Assembly (NCBI RefSeq): GCF_900110605.1
Contig: NZ_FOFI01000002.1
Location: 124,001 to 188,000, forward strand
Length of the DNA stretch: 64,000 nucleotides
Source of the DNA: Epilithonimonas lactis
GTDB lineage: Bacteria; Bacteroidota; Bacteroidia; Flavobacteriales; Weeksellaceae
Reading direction: 5' to 3'
The notes beneath the pieces were generated by a model that was given only the letters and a program-made list of their open reading frames with translations, was not told the origin of the DNA and did no database searches. Both the position numbers and the translations under genes were made by a program. How positions within the stretch are numbered: position 1 is the stretch's first letter; each line of letters starts with the position of its first letter. This document shows, piece by piece, positions 1-7,970 of this stretch.

Positions 1-246
1 CAATTCAATATCTATGTCGGCGATAAGGAAGACCAATCGGAAAGCCTGAACCACAGCGGAATGATTGCCCTCGTTGACCAAGAAGGAAATCTCCGTTCCA
101 GATTTGATGAGAACAACAGCCCGATTTTATACTACTCTGGCTTGAATTATGAAGACCCAGAAGGTAAGACAACTTCGCTCACAGGAAAATACCATCCCGA
201 CCGTGAGAAGTTGATAGAAGACATTCGAAAATTATTAAAACAATAA
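1..246 (+). CDS. SCO1/SenC family copper-binding protein, C-terminal fragment
   Basis: The reading frame is open from the first base of the window, so only the last 81 residues of the gene are present. They match the C-terminal part of SCO proteins, thioredoxin-fold proteins outside the cytoplasm that deliver copper to the CuA site of cytochrome oxidase or act as thiol oxidoreductases. The segment N-H-S followed by A-L-V-D-Q-E-G (fragment residues 17-27) is the SCO copper-ligand histidine and the beta-hairpin after it. The Cys-x-x-x-Cys part lies outside the window. The protein ends in a helix (IEDIRKLLK), as is usual for the family. The gene is followed 76 bp later by a secreted superoxide dismutase and then by copper-linked genes, which supports a copper or redox role. 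An internal ATG at base 61 is not the start, because the frame continues upstream with family-like sequence. Confidence 0.8.
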   Translation, partial: QFNIYVGDKEDQSESLNHSGMIALVDQEGNLRSRFDENNSPILYYSGLNYEDPEGKTTSLTGKYHPDREKLIEDIRKLLKQ

Positions 247-322
247 AATGCTGATGGCGGTTGGCTTTTTGCTACTAGCTTTTTGCATTTAAAAATTTAA
301 ATATTAATCTAAATCCAATATT

Positions 323-991
323 ATGAAAATCAAGAAATTATTTCTCGCAAGTGCGCTTTCTGTAGCCACTTTTGCGACGGCACAATTTAAACAAACACCT
401 TTGCCTTACGCCTACAATGCTTTGGAAGGTTCGATTGACGCAGAGACAATGGAAATCCACTATTCCAAGCACGCCGCGACCTACGTTTCCAATCTGAACA
501 AGGCCGTCGCCGGAACACCATTGGAAAAAGAAAGCATCACCAAAATCCTTTCCCACATTTCCAAAGAAAGTCCAGCCGTGAGAAACAACGCCGGTGGACA
601 CTACAACCACGAATTGTTCTGGACTGTTCTAACACCTGAGAAAAACACGCAACCATCAGCAAAGTTGACGAAAGCCATCAACGAATCTTTCGGAAGTTTG
701 GACGCTTTGAAAGAAAAATTGAGCAAAGCTGGCGCAGACCGTTTCGGTTCTGGTTGGGCTTGGTTGGTCGTGACGGCTGACAAAAAACTGGCAGTCACTT
801 CCAGCGGAAATCAGGACAATCCATTGATGGATATTGCCGAGGTCAAAGGAACGCCAATCTTGGGCATCGATGTTTGGGAACACGCGTATTACCTGAAATA
901 TCAGAACAAAAGAGCCGATTATTTGACCGCTTTCTGGAACGTGACCAACTGGAAAGAAGTGAGCAAACGCTACGAAGAAGCCACAAAATAA
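323..991 (+). CDS. secreted superoxide dismutase, Mn/Fe family
   Basis: This 222-residue protein disproportionates superoxide to oxygen and hydrogen peroxide. Residues 1-20 form a signal peptide ending ATA|Q, so the enzyme works in the periplasm or outside the cell rather than in the cytoplasm. The four metal ligands are visible: H46 (in MEIH), H96 (in [10 protein letters not shown]), D183 and H187 (in DVWEH). The combination of a Gly in the GGH motif and Q164 in GNQD resembles the manganese-type arrangement, but metal choice cannot be settled from sequence. The start is the ATG directly before the basic, hydrophobic leader. It lies between a SCO gene and a Cys-rich exported protein. Hydrogen peroxide made here could feed the peroxidase-type di-haem protein encoded at 2382-3458; this link is inference. 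Confidence 0.93.
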   Translation: MKIKKLFLASALSVATFATAQFKQTPLPYAYNALEGSIDAETMEIHYSKHAATYVSNLNKAVAGTPLEKESITKILSHISKESPAVRNNAGGHYNHELFWTVLTPEKNTQPSAKLTKAINESFGSLDALKEKLSKAGADRFGSGWAWLVVTADKKLAVTSSGNQDNPLMDIAEVKGTPILGIDVWEHAYYLKYQNKRADYLTAFWNVTNWKEVSKRYEEATK

Positions 992-998
992 GCCCTCC

Positions 999-1364
999 TT
1001 GAAATTAATTTGCAACATATTCCTCATCCTTTATCTGGTGTGCAAACCCGCATTTCCACTGGCGGAATATGTTGTAAATTATAATCAAATCCAAGTGCTC
1101 TGCGTCAACAAAGCGCGACCAGAACTCAATTGCAACGGAAAATGCTACCTCGGTAAAGAACTCGCAAAATCAACCGAATCCGATAATTCACCGCTTTCCA
1201 AAGGCAAAAATCAAGTCCAAAAAGTATTGGATTTCTACATTCCGACTGAGATTTTCAAAGCCTCAATCGAACACAATTTTTCCCTCCTAAACCTGACTTT
1301 CACATACAAAACAGGTTACACCTTCCTCTTTCTGAGCCACATTTTCAGACCACCAATTTTTTAG
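999..1364 (+). CDS. small exported Cys-rich protein with CNGKC motif, function unknown
   Basis: This 121-residue protein starts at a TTG codon 7 bases after the superoxide dismutase stop, so the two are probably co-transcribed. Residues 1-22 are a hydrophobic signal or anchor segment. The centre holds C35-V-N-K, then C45-N-G-K-C49-Y-L, three closely placed cysteines that could bind metal or form a disulfide. A second hydrophobic stretch lies near the C-terminus (about residues 100-115), and the protein ends FRPPIF. I recall similar small proteins with a CxNK...CNGKCxL pattern beside copper genes of Bacteroidota, but I know of no assigned function. No ATG start is available upstream in frame, so the TTG is the best choice. 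A dispersed hairpin repeat follows immediately. Confidence 0.62.
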   Translation: MKLICNIFLILYLVCKPAFPLAEYVVNYNQIQVLCVNKARPELNCNGKCYLGKELAKSTESDNSPLSKGKNQVQKVLDFYIPTEIFKASIEHNFSLLNLTFTYKTGYTFLFLSHIFRPPIF

Positions 1365-1383
1365 TTGAACATATCAATCATTT

Positions 1384-1527
1384 GGGCGATTCCCTCTCCA
1401 AAGCTAAGGCCTTAGCTCGGGTCGGGCTGTCCGCTACTATCTTTTTGTCTTGCCACATGAGTCTATAAAACGACGTTTGGTCAAAAGACAAAAAGGATAT
1501 CCGCTATCATCCCTATCGCGGGATTCG
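1384..1527. repeat. intergenic hairpin repeat, family A copy 1
   Basis: This non-coding stretch holds nested inverted repeats. A perfect 16-base palindrome AGCTAAGGCCTTAGCT lies at 1402-1417. A second stem pairs 1439-1451 (ATCTTTTTGTCTT) with 1485-1498 (AAGACAAAAAGGAT). The same plan, with a stem of the type ATCTTTTTTG/CAAAAAAGGAT flanked by CCGCT-like words, occurs at 40921-41040. Such elements resemble dispersed intergenic repeats I recall from flavobacterial genomes. It sits between the Cys-rich gene and the mbnP-like gene and could act as a terminator or mRNA-stabilising hairpin. Confidence 0.65.
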
Positions 1528-1561
1528 GTATAAAATCAACGTTTCAACTAAAAAATCAACA

Positions 1562-2389
1562 ATGAAAATTTACAAATTTTTATCACTAATTCTTATTGCC
1601 TTTACCTTAATCACAATCTCATCCTGTTCCAACAACGAAGATGACGACATTCCAAACACAGAACCCGGAAATCTCCAACTCAAATTCGAAAACGGATTCA
1701 ACAATCTTGGAAACATCGTCCTGAATCAAACCACGCAAACTTCATCCAGCGGACAAAAACACCAATTTTCTACTTTGAAATATGTCATCAGCAACATTTC
1801 CCTCATCGATGAGAACGGCAACGAGTTCAAATACCATTACAACAATCCTGACAAAGGCGCCTTCATCATCAATCAAGCCGATGCAAAAGGCGGAATCGTT
1901 TATGCTAACCTCACAGAAATCCCAAAAGGAAACTACAGGAAAATCAAACTCGGATTGGGAATCAGCCCAACGGCATATTTGATTGGACAAGACGGACAAG
2001 GGATTTTCTGGGAAAAAGCCAAGCAGGAAGGAATGGCTTGGTCGTGGTCAGCCGGCTACATTTTCGCAAAGCTCGAAGGCAAATATGGAACAACTTCCGC
2101 CTACACAGAATTTATGAACCACACAGGAAATATGGGCGACACAACCATCAACGGAACCGCAGACCTTTACCGAGAAGTTGTTTTGGATTTGCCAACAACC
2201 GCGAGAGTCAGCAAAGACATCACGCCATCGATTCATATTCTAGCAGATTTCAATCAATATCTAAGTGGACAAACTGCATTGATATTAAACCAAACCAACC
2301 AAATGGCGATGGGAAGCAGTCCGCATCTGGTGAGCGTGAGCAACAACTTAATCCAAATGTTCAAAGTTGACCACGTTCATAATGATTAA
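1562..2389 (+). CDS. mbnP: MbnP family copper-associated lipoprotein
   Basis: This 275-residue protein resembles the MbnP family, periplasmic proteins first described with methanobactin (copper chelator) operons but widespread elsewhere. In characterised members a partner di-haem enzyme (MbnH) oxidises a conserved tryptophan to kynurenine. Residues 1-22 form a lipoprotein signal with lipobox ISSC (C22), followed by an acidic linker. The beta-rich body has the family pattern with LKYVISNISL and the aromatic segment M158-A-W160-S-W162-S-A-G-Y166, the likely site of the modified tryptophan. The C-terminus carries VDHVHND, possible metal-binding histidines. Its end overlaps the start of the mbnH-like gene by 8 bases (ATGATTAA), so translation is probably coupled. 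There is no methanobactin precursor gene nearby, so the role here is probably copper handling or a periplasmic redox process. Confidence 0.78.
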   Translation: MKIYKFLSLILIAFTLITISSCSNNEDDDIPNTEPGNLQLKFENGFNNLGNIVLNQTTQTSSSGQKHQFSTLKYVISNISLIDENGNEFKYHYNNPDKGAFIINQADAKGGIVYANLTEIPKGNYRKIKLGLGISPTAYLIGQDGQGIFWEKAKQEGMAWSWSAGYIFAKLEGKYGTTSAYTEFMNHTGNMGDTTINGTADLYREVVLDLPTTARVSKDITPSIHILADFNQYLSGQTALILNQTNQMAMGSSPHLVSVSNNLIQMFKVDHVHND

Positions 2390-3458
2390 TCCATTTCAAA
2401 AATTCCAGAGAGGCCGATTCCGTTCTCTTTGGATTTTCCTTGTTTTCATTTCAGGAATTCTAACATCTTGTTCCGACGAAATTGAAGGCGAAGTTTTCGA
2501 GGAAGACAAAGCTTACAACCTAGAAATTCCAAATTATTTTCCGGCTTTGGCTTTTGACATTGAGAAAAATCCAGTCACAGTCAACGGCGTTGCGTTGGGA
2601 AAGAAATTATTTTATGAAGGAAAATTATCCCGAAACAATACGATTTCCTGTGGATTTTGTCACATTCAGGAATATGCTTTCACGCACCACGGACATCCAG
2701 TCAGTCACGGCATCGATGACAAATTGGGAATGCGAAATGCGCCCGCAATTCAAAATATGGCCTGGCTGAAAAATTACACTTGGGACGGCGTGAGTCATAA
2801 TCTGGATGAGCGTTCGTTGGTTCCCATCACGACAGATTTTGAAATGGACAGCTCGATTCCGGAAGTGATTTCGAAGTTAAGTGCAGATGCGAATTATAAA
2901 AAAATGTTTAAATCGGCTTTTGGCGACGACCAAATCAATGGCGAAAGAATTCTGAAAGCTTTGTCGCAATTTATGGTCACAATGGTTTCTGCAGATTCAA
3001 AATACGACCAGGTCAAAAATGGAAAAGCGAGTTTTACGAATGAAGAATCTCAGGGAAAAACTCTGTTCGAAAATAAATGTTCGAGTTGTCATTCAGGCGA
3101 ATTATTTACCGATGAAAGTTACCGAAATACAGGAATGTACTACAATTCGCAATACGATGACCGCGGGAGATATCGCGTGACTTTGGATTGGAATGATAAT
3201 ATGAAATTCCGTGTTCCAAGTTTGAGAAATGTAGAATTGACCGCGCCTTATATGCACGACGGCAGATTCTACTCTTTGGAAGCTGTTCTGAATTTCTATT
3301 CCGACAATGTGGAAAATCAACCAAACCTCGACCCTATTTTAAAACAAAACAATCACATCGGAATTGCAATGACAAACTTGGAAAAACAGTATATCATCGC
3401 TTTCTTGAAAACCTTGACCGACCAGAATTTCATCAACAACAAAAAATTTGCAGAATAA
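2382..3458 (+). CDS. mbnH: MbnH-like di-haem cytochrome c peroxidase family lipoprotein
   Basis: This 358-residue protein belongs to the bacterial di-haem peroxidase/MauG superfamily. Two c-type haem motifs are visible: C90-GF-C93-H94 and C233-SS-C236-H237. The N-terminus is a lipoprotein signal with lipobox LTSC (C30). Classical members reduce hydrogen peroxide; MauG and MbnH members instead use high-valent haem to oxidise a partner protein. Its pairing with an MbnP-like gene, with an 8-base overlap, favours the MbnH role. The start is the ATG at 2382; a TTG 15 bases upstream would give a longer frame deep inside mbnP and without benefit to the signal peptide. The stop TAA overlaps the ATG of the next gene by one base. 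Whether it acts as peroxidase or as tryptophan oxidase cannot be read from sequence alone. Confidence 0.83.
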   Translation: MINPFQKFQRGRFRSLWIFLVFISGILTSCSDEIEGEVFEEDKAYNLEIPNYFPALAFDIEKNPVTVNGVALGKKLFYEGKLSRNNTISCGFCHIQEYAFTHHGHPVSHGIDDKLGMRNAPAIQNMAWLKNYTWDGVSHNLDERSLVPITTDFEMDSSIPEVISKLSADANYKKMFKSAFGDDQINGERILKALSQFMVTMVSADSKYDQVKNGKASFTNEESQGKTLFENKCSSCHSGELFTDESYRNTGMYYNSQYDDRGRYRVTLDWNDNMKFRVPSLRNVELTAPYMHDGRFYSLEAVLNFYSDNVENQPNLDPILKQNNHIGIAMTNLEKQYIIAFLKTLTDQNFINNKKFAE

Positions 3459-4408
3459 TGAAGAAGCTAATTTTAATTTTATTTTCAATCTTTAATATTT
3501 TAATTTCAGCAATTGAGAAAGACAGTCTATACATTCCGAAATATGATAATCAGAATCTTTTGAAAACTCAGGAATTCTTTTGTGACGCTTGCGGTTGCGG
3601 TGCAGGAAATGGTTCGTCTGGCTTCGAATCTTTGTTGAATCCGCAATTCATTGGCATCAAATATTTTTCGCAACATTACAAAGCGAAGGAAAATCTCTTC
3701 ACAAATGAGTTGACGCAAGACCAATATTTCAACACGATTCAGATTTGGGGAAAGATTCCGATTACGGAAAAGCTGAGTGTTTATGGAAGTTTGCCATTTC
3801 AGTTTCACGAGAAGAAGACTTTGCAAGGCGACATTAGAATCAGCGGAATCGGCGATGCGAGTTTGATGGGAATTTATCAAATCCTTGATTCTAAAAATAC
3901 GTTTCATCAACTCAATGGCGGATTTGGTGTGAAAATTCCGATTGGAAAATTTGATGAGAGAGGAATTTCGGGTGTAAATCCAAGTTTTCAATTGGGAACG
4001 GGAAGTTGGGATTATCAATTGGCTCTTAATTATAAATTTCAGGAAAATCTTTTCGCATTGCTCATCAATACAGATTATACCATTAAAACTGAGAACAAGA
4101 AACATTACCAATTTGGGAATCAATGGAATTATGCAATGACAGGATTTCAGCGGATTTGGAGAAATGAGAACAGTATTATTTCAGGAAAGTTGGGATTGCA
4201 AGGCGAAGTTTACGATTGGAACAAACAGTTTGGCGAAGTGATGCCGAGAACTGCCGGAAGTGCACTTTATGGAAAAATCGGTTTCGAAGCTTCGTATAAA
4301 AAATGGAGCGTCGGCAGTGAAGTAATGTTGCCAGCTTACACCAATTTGGCAAGTGGTGATATTGAGGCTAAATCTAGGTTTGGATTGTTTGTGAACTTTG
4401 GAATTTGA
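3458..4408 (+). CDS. outer membrane beta-barrel protein with CDACGCG motif
   Basis: This 316-residue protein has a signal peptide (residues 1-18) and alternating hydrophobic strands through to a C-terminal aromatic strand (RFGLFVNFGI), typical of an outer membrane barrel of the transporter type. Just after the signal lies C42-DA-C45-G-C47-G, a compact Cys cluster that looks like a metal- or haem-related site facing the periplasm. Its ATG overlaps the mbnH stop by one base (TAATG), so it forms one translational unit with mbnP and mbnH. A reasonable inference is a channel or docking barrel for the copper/redox pair. I do not know an experimentally studied homologue. The gene is the last of the plus-strand locus; 145 bp separate it from deoD. 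Confidence 0.68.
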   Translation: MKKLILILFSIFNILISAIEKDSLYIPKYDNQNLLKTQEFFCDACGCGAGNGSSGFESLLNPQFIGIKYFSQHYKAKENLFTNELTQDQYFNTIQIWGKIPITEKLSVYGSLPFQFHEKKTLQGDIRISGIGDASLMGIYQILDSKNTFHQLNGGFGVKIPIGKFDERGISGVNPSFQLGTGSWDYQLALNYKFQENLFALLINTDYTIKTENKKHYQFGNQWNYAMTGFQRIWRNENSIISGKLGLQGEVYDWNKQFGEVMPRTAGSALYGKIGFEASYKKWSVGSEVMLPAYTNLASGDIEAKSRFGLFVNFGI

Positions 4409-4553
4409 AAATTCATTAAAATAAATATTCTCGCAGATTTAGCAAATTTGGCAGATTTAAGATAGCAGATCATCATTAGTAAATTATACTTTTCTGCGTT
4501 TGGCTCAGATTGGAAATTAATTTTATATTCACGGTCTTAAAAAAATTCATAAA

Positions 4554-5261
4554 ATGAGTGTTCACATTAGTGCTAAAAAAGGAGAAATCGCAAAAACCGT
4601 TTTGATGCCGGGCGATCCATTGAGAGCTAAATATATTGCTGATAATTTCTTGACCGATGCCAAATTGGTAAGTCAAACGAGAAATATTTTCTTCTACACC
4701 GGACTTTACAAAGGAAAGGAGATCACCGTTGGTGCCAGCGGAATGGGATTCCCAAGTATCGGAATCTATTCTTTTGAACTGTTCACAGAATATGAAGTTG
4801 ATACGATTATCAGGATTGGAACTTGCGGCGCTTATTCCACCGATCTGAAATTATTTGATATTCTAAATGTAGAAAATGCGGCAAGTGAAAGTACGTATGC
4901 AAAATTTGCCTGGGGAATCGAAGAAGAGTTGATCTCCAACCAAGGCGTTGCCTTTGATAAGATCAATGAAACAGCAAAAGAATTAGGACTTGATGCGAAG
5001 GCCACAAACATCCATTCCAGCGACATTTTCTACAGAAAAGATCCAGCTGTTCCGGAAATTGCCGTAAAACACAATTGTCCTGCAGTAGAAATGGAAGCTT
5101 TTGCATTGTTTGCGAATGCTAAACATTTGGGTAAAAATGCCGCTACGATTCTGACTGTTTCGGATATCATCCCAACGCATGAGCAAATCTCTGCAGACCA
5201 AAGAGAACAAGCACTGAGAACAATGATGGAGTTGTCATTGGAAACCGCTTTGAAGTTTTAA
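4554..5261 (+). CDS. deoD: purine nucleoside phosphorylase, DeoD type
   Basis: This enzyme cleaves purine (deoxy)nucleosides with phosphate to the free base and (deoxy)ribose-1-phosphate in cytoplasmic salvage. The 235-residue length equals the E. coli hexameric enzyme, and the active-site positions align without gaps: H4, G20-D21, R24, R43, R87 and T90 for phosphate and ribose binding, the AVEMEAF segment for the ribose, and D204 and R217 for base protonation. A possible promoter is TTTG at 4499-4502 with TATATTCA at 4524-4531 (21-base spacing). The gene stands alone and is followed by a strong bidirectional terminator shared with the convergent protease gene. The upstream 145 bp contains short degenerate words such as GCAGATTTAGC and GGCAGATTTAAG. 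Confidence 0.96.
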   Translation: MSVHISAKKGEIAKTVLMPGDPLRAKYIADNFLTDAKLVSQTRNIFFYTGLYKGKEITVGASGMGFPSIGIYSFELFTEYEVDTIIRIGTCGAYSTDLKLFDILNVENAASESTYAKFAWGIEEELISNQGVAFDKINETAKELGLDAKATNIHSSDIFYRKDPAVPEIAVKHNCPAVEMEAFALFANAKHLGKNAATILTVSDIIPTHEQISADQREQALRTMMELSLETALKF

Positions 5262-5285
5262 ATTGAACTTGATATCATTAAAATA

Positions 5286-5319
5286 AAAAACGCCTTATGA
5301 CAATTCATAAGGCGTTTTT
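5286..5319. terminator. bidirectional intrinsic terminator between deoD and the M4 protease gene
   Basis: A perfect stem pairs AAAAACGCCTTATGA with TCATAAGGCGTTTTT around a four-base loop. It has a T-run on either strand, fitting two convergent genes. Confidence 0.9.
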
Positions 5320-5339
5320 GTATGATCAGAGATCTCGAA

Positions 5340-7889
5340 TTACTTCTTGATCACTTTTACAGAGTTGCTTTCTGTTTCAGAATTCACTTTCAGGATATAA
5401 GTTCCGTTCACCATTTGGCTCATATCCAAAGAAGCATTCTTCACATTATTGACGTTGAATCTTTGGATCAGCTGTCCAGCCACGTTGTACACTTCGACAT
5501 TCTTCAGATTGGAATTATTTTTATTCTGAATGGTCACAAAGCCAGAAGTTGGATTTGGAAACACCTGGATGCTATTTTTCTTCTGAGCATCTTCAACAGC
5601 AAGCGTAGCACAGTTGTAAATATAGATCTCGTCTAGATACCAACCTTCAATCCCGTTACAGCCATCAGTTCCCAGTTCAAATCGGAATTTGATGTTCGAG
5701 CCAGAAGTCACACCGATTTTAGAAAGGTCGATCACACTTTGTCCCCAACTTCCACCTAGAGATCCGCCATCCGTTCCTGTATAGGCACGTTGACCTTTCA
5801 GTGGATTATCACTTCCAGAAGCAGCCAGTGCACTATTGTAACCATTTTGTGTAAACGCGGTCATTGGTAGCAAGGTCCAAGCACCACCATCCAGGCTGTA
5901 CTTGATATTCCCACCATCCCATGTAGATTCCATCGCAATGTAATGGTTGAATGCCATTTCGTAATTACCACTTGTAAAGGCAGGGAAAGTGATTTGTGGA
6001 CTTTCTAGACGCAGAATACCATTTTGCAGATCCGAAGCACAATCGCCATTGATCGGATCAACTCCAAAAATTGCCTTTCCAGCTCTTTCTTTTGGTAAAT
6101 TTTCCTTAATGGTCCAGTCTCTAGCTTCCCATGTCGACGGTTTTGTAGGCACATTGGAAACAGTCCAGTTACCTAAGCCATTTTCCCAATCTTCTTTGAA
6201 CAGCGGATTGGACGTGGCTACGGCACATAGCTCTGGCACAGCTTTTAAAATTGGTGTGTAGTTACATTGTGTAGCCGGAGACAATCTCAGTTGTACTGAC
6301 AGTATCCCATTTTTCACATTTTGAACATCAGCAAGTGTAAAAGCTTGACCTGTCAATCCTGCAGCAGAAGTGGTCGTAGATAGACCTTCTAGGTTGATTC
6401 CGATAAGGTCATTGGCTGCAGCTTCTAAGGCATCAGCAAAGTTGGCGAAATCACTGGTCGGTGTCAGATAATTTTTCTGAGCTCTCCACCAAAGATGGGC
6501 TGCTTTTACAAATCCCATTCCTGCCATTGTGTAGCCATTGTAAGTTCCACCATCCACAAGGAGCGCATACAAATGGTTAGTGACGCCAGAATTGGTATGG
6601 ACACCACCGCTATCTGTTGTGCCACAGAAATAATTTGAGGTATCCAAAACTCTTCCTGGATCACCATTACAGTTTGGGTTCCACATATCGCGGATCGGTG
6701 CTCCAAAAGCAGTTGCATCTTCACCCATTTTCCAACGGATTGAGCCAGATGAGCAAGCAGTGGTAGTTCTCACGTTTAGGTTTTCGCCTTCGTCCTCATA
6801 ATTATTTAGGATGTCGATGGTTTCTCCCCAAACATCTGAGTAAGATTCATTGAGTGCACCTGACTGGTATTGATAGATCAAACCACTGGTATATTCTGTA
6901 TAAGCATGTCCCCATTCGTGAGCGACCACATCATCGGCAGCAGTTCCGGTACAGTAATTAGCTGTTACGCCGTTCCAGTTGGCATTAGGACAATTGATAT
7001 TTGGATTGTTGTTGATGGTCACCATCGCTGCGTCGGCACTGTTATAAGAAACATAGCCAAATGCATTTTTAAAGAAGTTATAAACGTGTTCAGAGGTCAC
7101 TACTTCATTCTGCTGCCATTTGTCAAGCGTTCCAGGAAAAGCATCTCCTTCTTTCCATTTCAAGTTGGTAGCATTGGTATTGGTCTCATATAGTTTTCTC
7201 TCAATAGGATGAATACCCGTGAACTGTTCTACCAATTCTCCTGTGTGGGCGTCTATAAAAAGAAATTCTCTCACATCATTTTTATTGGTCACTTCTACTT
7301 CATAAGCGAGATAAGAAGTGACTACTCCACCTTGAACCAAATTTTTCGGGAATATCAAAAGATTGTTTTTCCCGATTTCCAGAGGAACATTGTTATTGGT
7401 CAAATTTTGTTTTGTAACCAGACCTTTTGCGATACTCGCAGCCTGCTCAGAGGAAATATCCGGCGTTGCATTGACCTTGATATTAGAGATCGCATTACCA
7501 TTGATGGATGTCAGTTCTTCTTTTCCATTAAAATGAAATTTCAAGATTCCATCATAAACAGGCACACCTTGGTGCTGTTGTCTGTAGATCACGTTCTTCA
7601 ACCCGTAGTTGTCCACATTTTCTTCTACAAAAACAAGATCATTGACCGATCTTAGATTGAAAGCTTTGAAGTTTTCTGCCAAGAACTCCGCTGTTTTCGC
7701 TTTTGCGCCGGCAGACCTTAGCTGAGGTGAAGTCGAATTTCCGAAACGGATAAAGTTGGGATTGGAGGTGCTGTTACTGATTGTAACGCTGGCATTGGTT
7801 TCTTTTTTAAGTTTTGTAAGTTCTTTTGATTCCTGGGCAAATGTACATAGATAGCCTAATGCTAGAACCAGAGATAGAGTTTTCTTCAT
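5340..7889 (-). CDS. secreted M4 (thermolysin-like) metalloprotease with T9SS sorting domain
   Basis: This 849-residue pre-pro-protease is exported by a Sec signal (MKKTLSLVLALGYLCTFA|Q) and then probably by the type IX system. After the signal come a thermolysin/fungalysin-type propeptide (about residues 20-230), the M4 catalytic domain with zinc site H324-E-W-G-H328 and third ligand E348 in GALNESYSD, and a C-terminal beta-sandwich region of MAM or carbohydrate-binding type (about 570-770). The end is a type A sorting domain (VFPNPTSGFVTIQNK to the final VKVIKK). The ATG at 7889 is chosen because a -7 box TATATTTG lies at 7910-7917; the longer frame from 7934 would start upstream of that promoter. 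It digests extracellular protein, for nutrition or virulence. It is monocistronic, with a terminator just past the stop codon. Confidence 0.93.
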   Translation of the reverse strand: MKKTLSLVLALGYLCTFAQESKELTKLKKETNASVTISNSTSNPNFIRFGNSTSPQLRSAGAKAKTAEFLAENFKAFNLRSVNDLVFVEENVDNYGLKNVIYRQQHQGVPVYDGILKFHFNGKEELTSINGNAISNIKVNATPDISSEQAASIAKGLVTKQNLTNNNVPLEIGKNNLLIFPKNLVQGGVVTSYLAYEVEVTNKNDVREFLFIDAHTGELVEQFTGIHPIERKLYETNTNATNLKWKEGDAFPGTLDKWQQNEVVTSEHVYNFFKNAFGYVSYNSADAAMVTINNNPNINCPNANWNGVTANYCTGTAADDVVAHEWGHAYTEYTSGLIYQYQSGALNESYSDVWGETIDILNNYEDEGENLNVRTTTACSSGSIRWKMGEDATAFGAPIRDMWNPNCNGDPGRVLDTSNYFCGTTDSGGVHTNSGVTNHLYALLVDGGTYNGYTMAGMGFVKAAHLWWRAQKNYLTPTSDFANFADALEAAANDLIGINLEGLSTTTSAAGLTGQAFTLADVQNVKNGILSVQLRLSPATQCNYTPILKAVPELCAVATSNPLFKEDWENGLGNWTVSNVPTKPSTWEARDWTIKENLPKERAGKAIFGVDPINGDCASDLQNGILRLESPQITFPAFTSGNYEMAFNHYIAMESTWDGGNIKYSLDGGAWTLLPMTAFTQNGYNSALAASGSDNPLKGQRAYTGTDGGSLGGSWGQSVIDLSKIGVTSGSNIKFRFELGTDGCNGIEGWYLDEIYIYNCATLAVEDAQKKNSIQVFPNPTSGFVTIQNKNNSNLKNVEVYNVAGQLIQRFNVNNVKNASLDMSQMVNGTYILKVNSETESNSVKVIKK

Positions 7890-7909
7890 TTTTAAATTTT
7901 CTTTAAAAA

Positions 7910-7917
7910 CAAATATA
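7910..7917 (-). promoter_or_regulatory. Bacteroidetes -7 promoter box of the M4 protease gene
   Basis: The minus strand reads TATATTTG, a match to TAnnTTTG, with a TTG 23 bases upstream. Transcription would start near 7903, about 13 bases before the chosen ATG. Confidence 0.6.
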
Positions 7918-7970
7918 AGCATTATTCCATGCAATTAAATCAATGATATAGCACAAATAATAACAAATTG

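Noticed and set aside
1384-1527. Riboswitch or structured RNA in front of mbnP
   Set aside because: The same kind of hairpin occurs at 40921-41040 in an unrelated place, so it is a repeat rather than a gene-specific element.
1562-3458. Methanobactin biosynthesis operon
   Set aside because: No precursor peptide, MbnB or MbnC gene is present; only the MbnP/MbnH pair is found.
5322-5636. Open frame after deoD on the plus strand
   Set aside because: It is antisense to the end of the M4 protease gene and follows a strong terminator.
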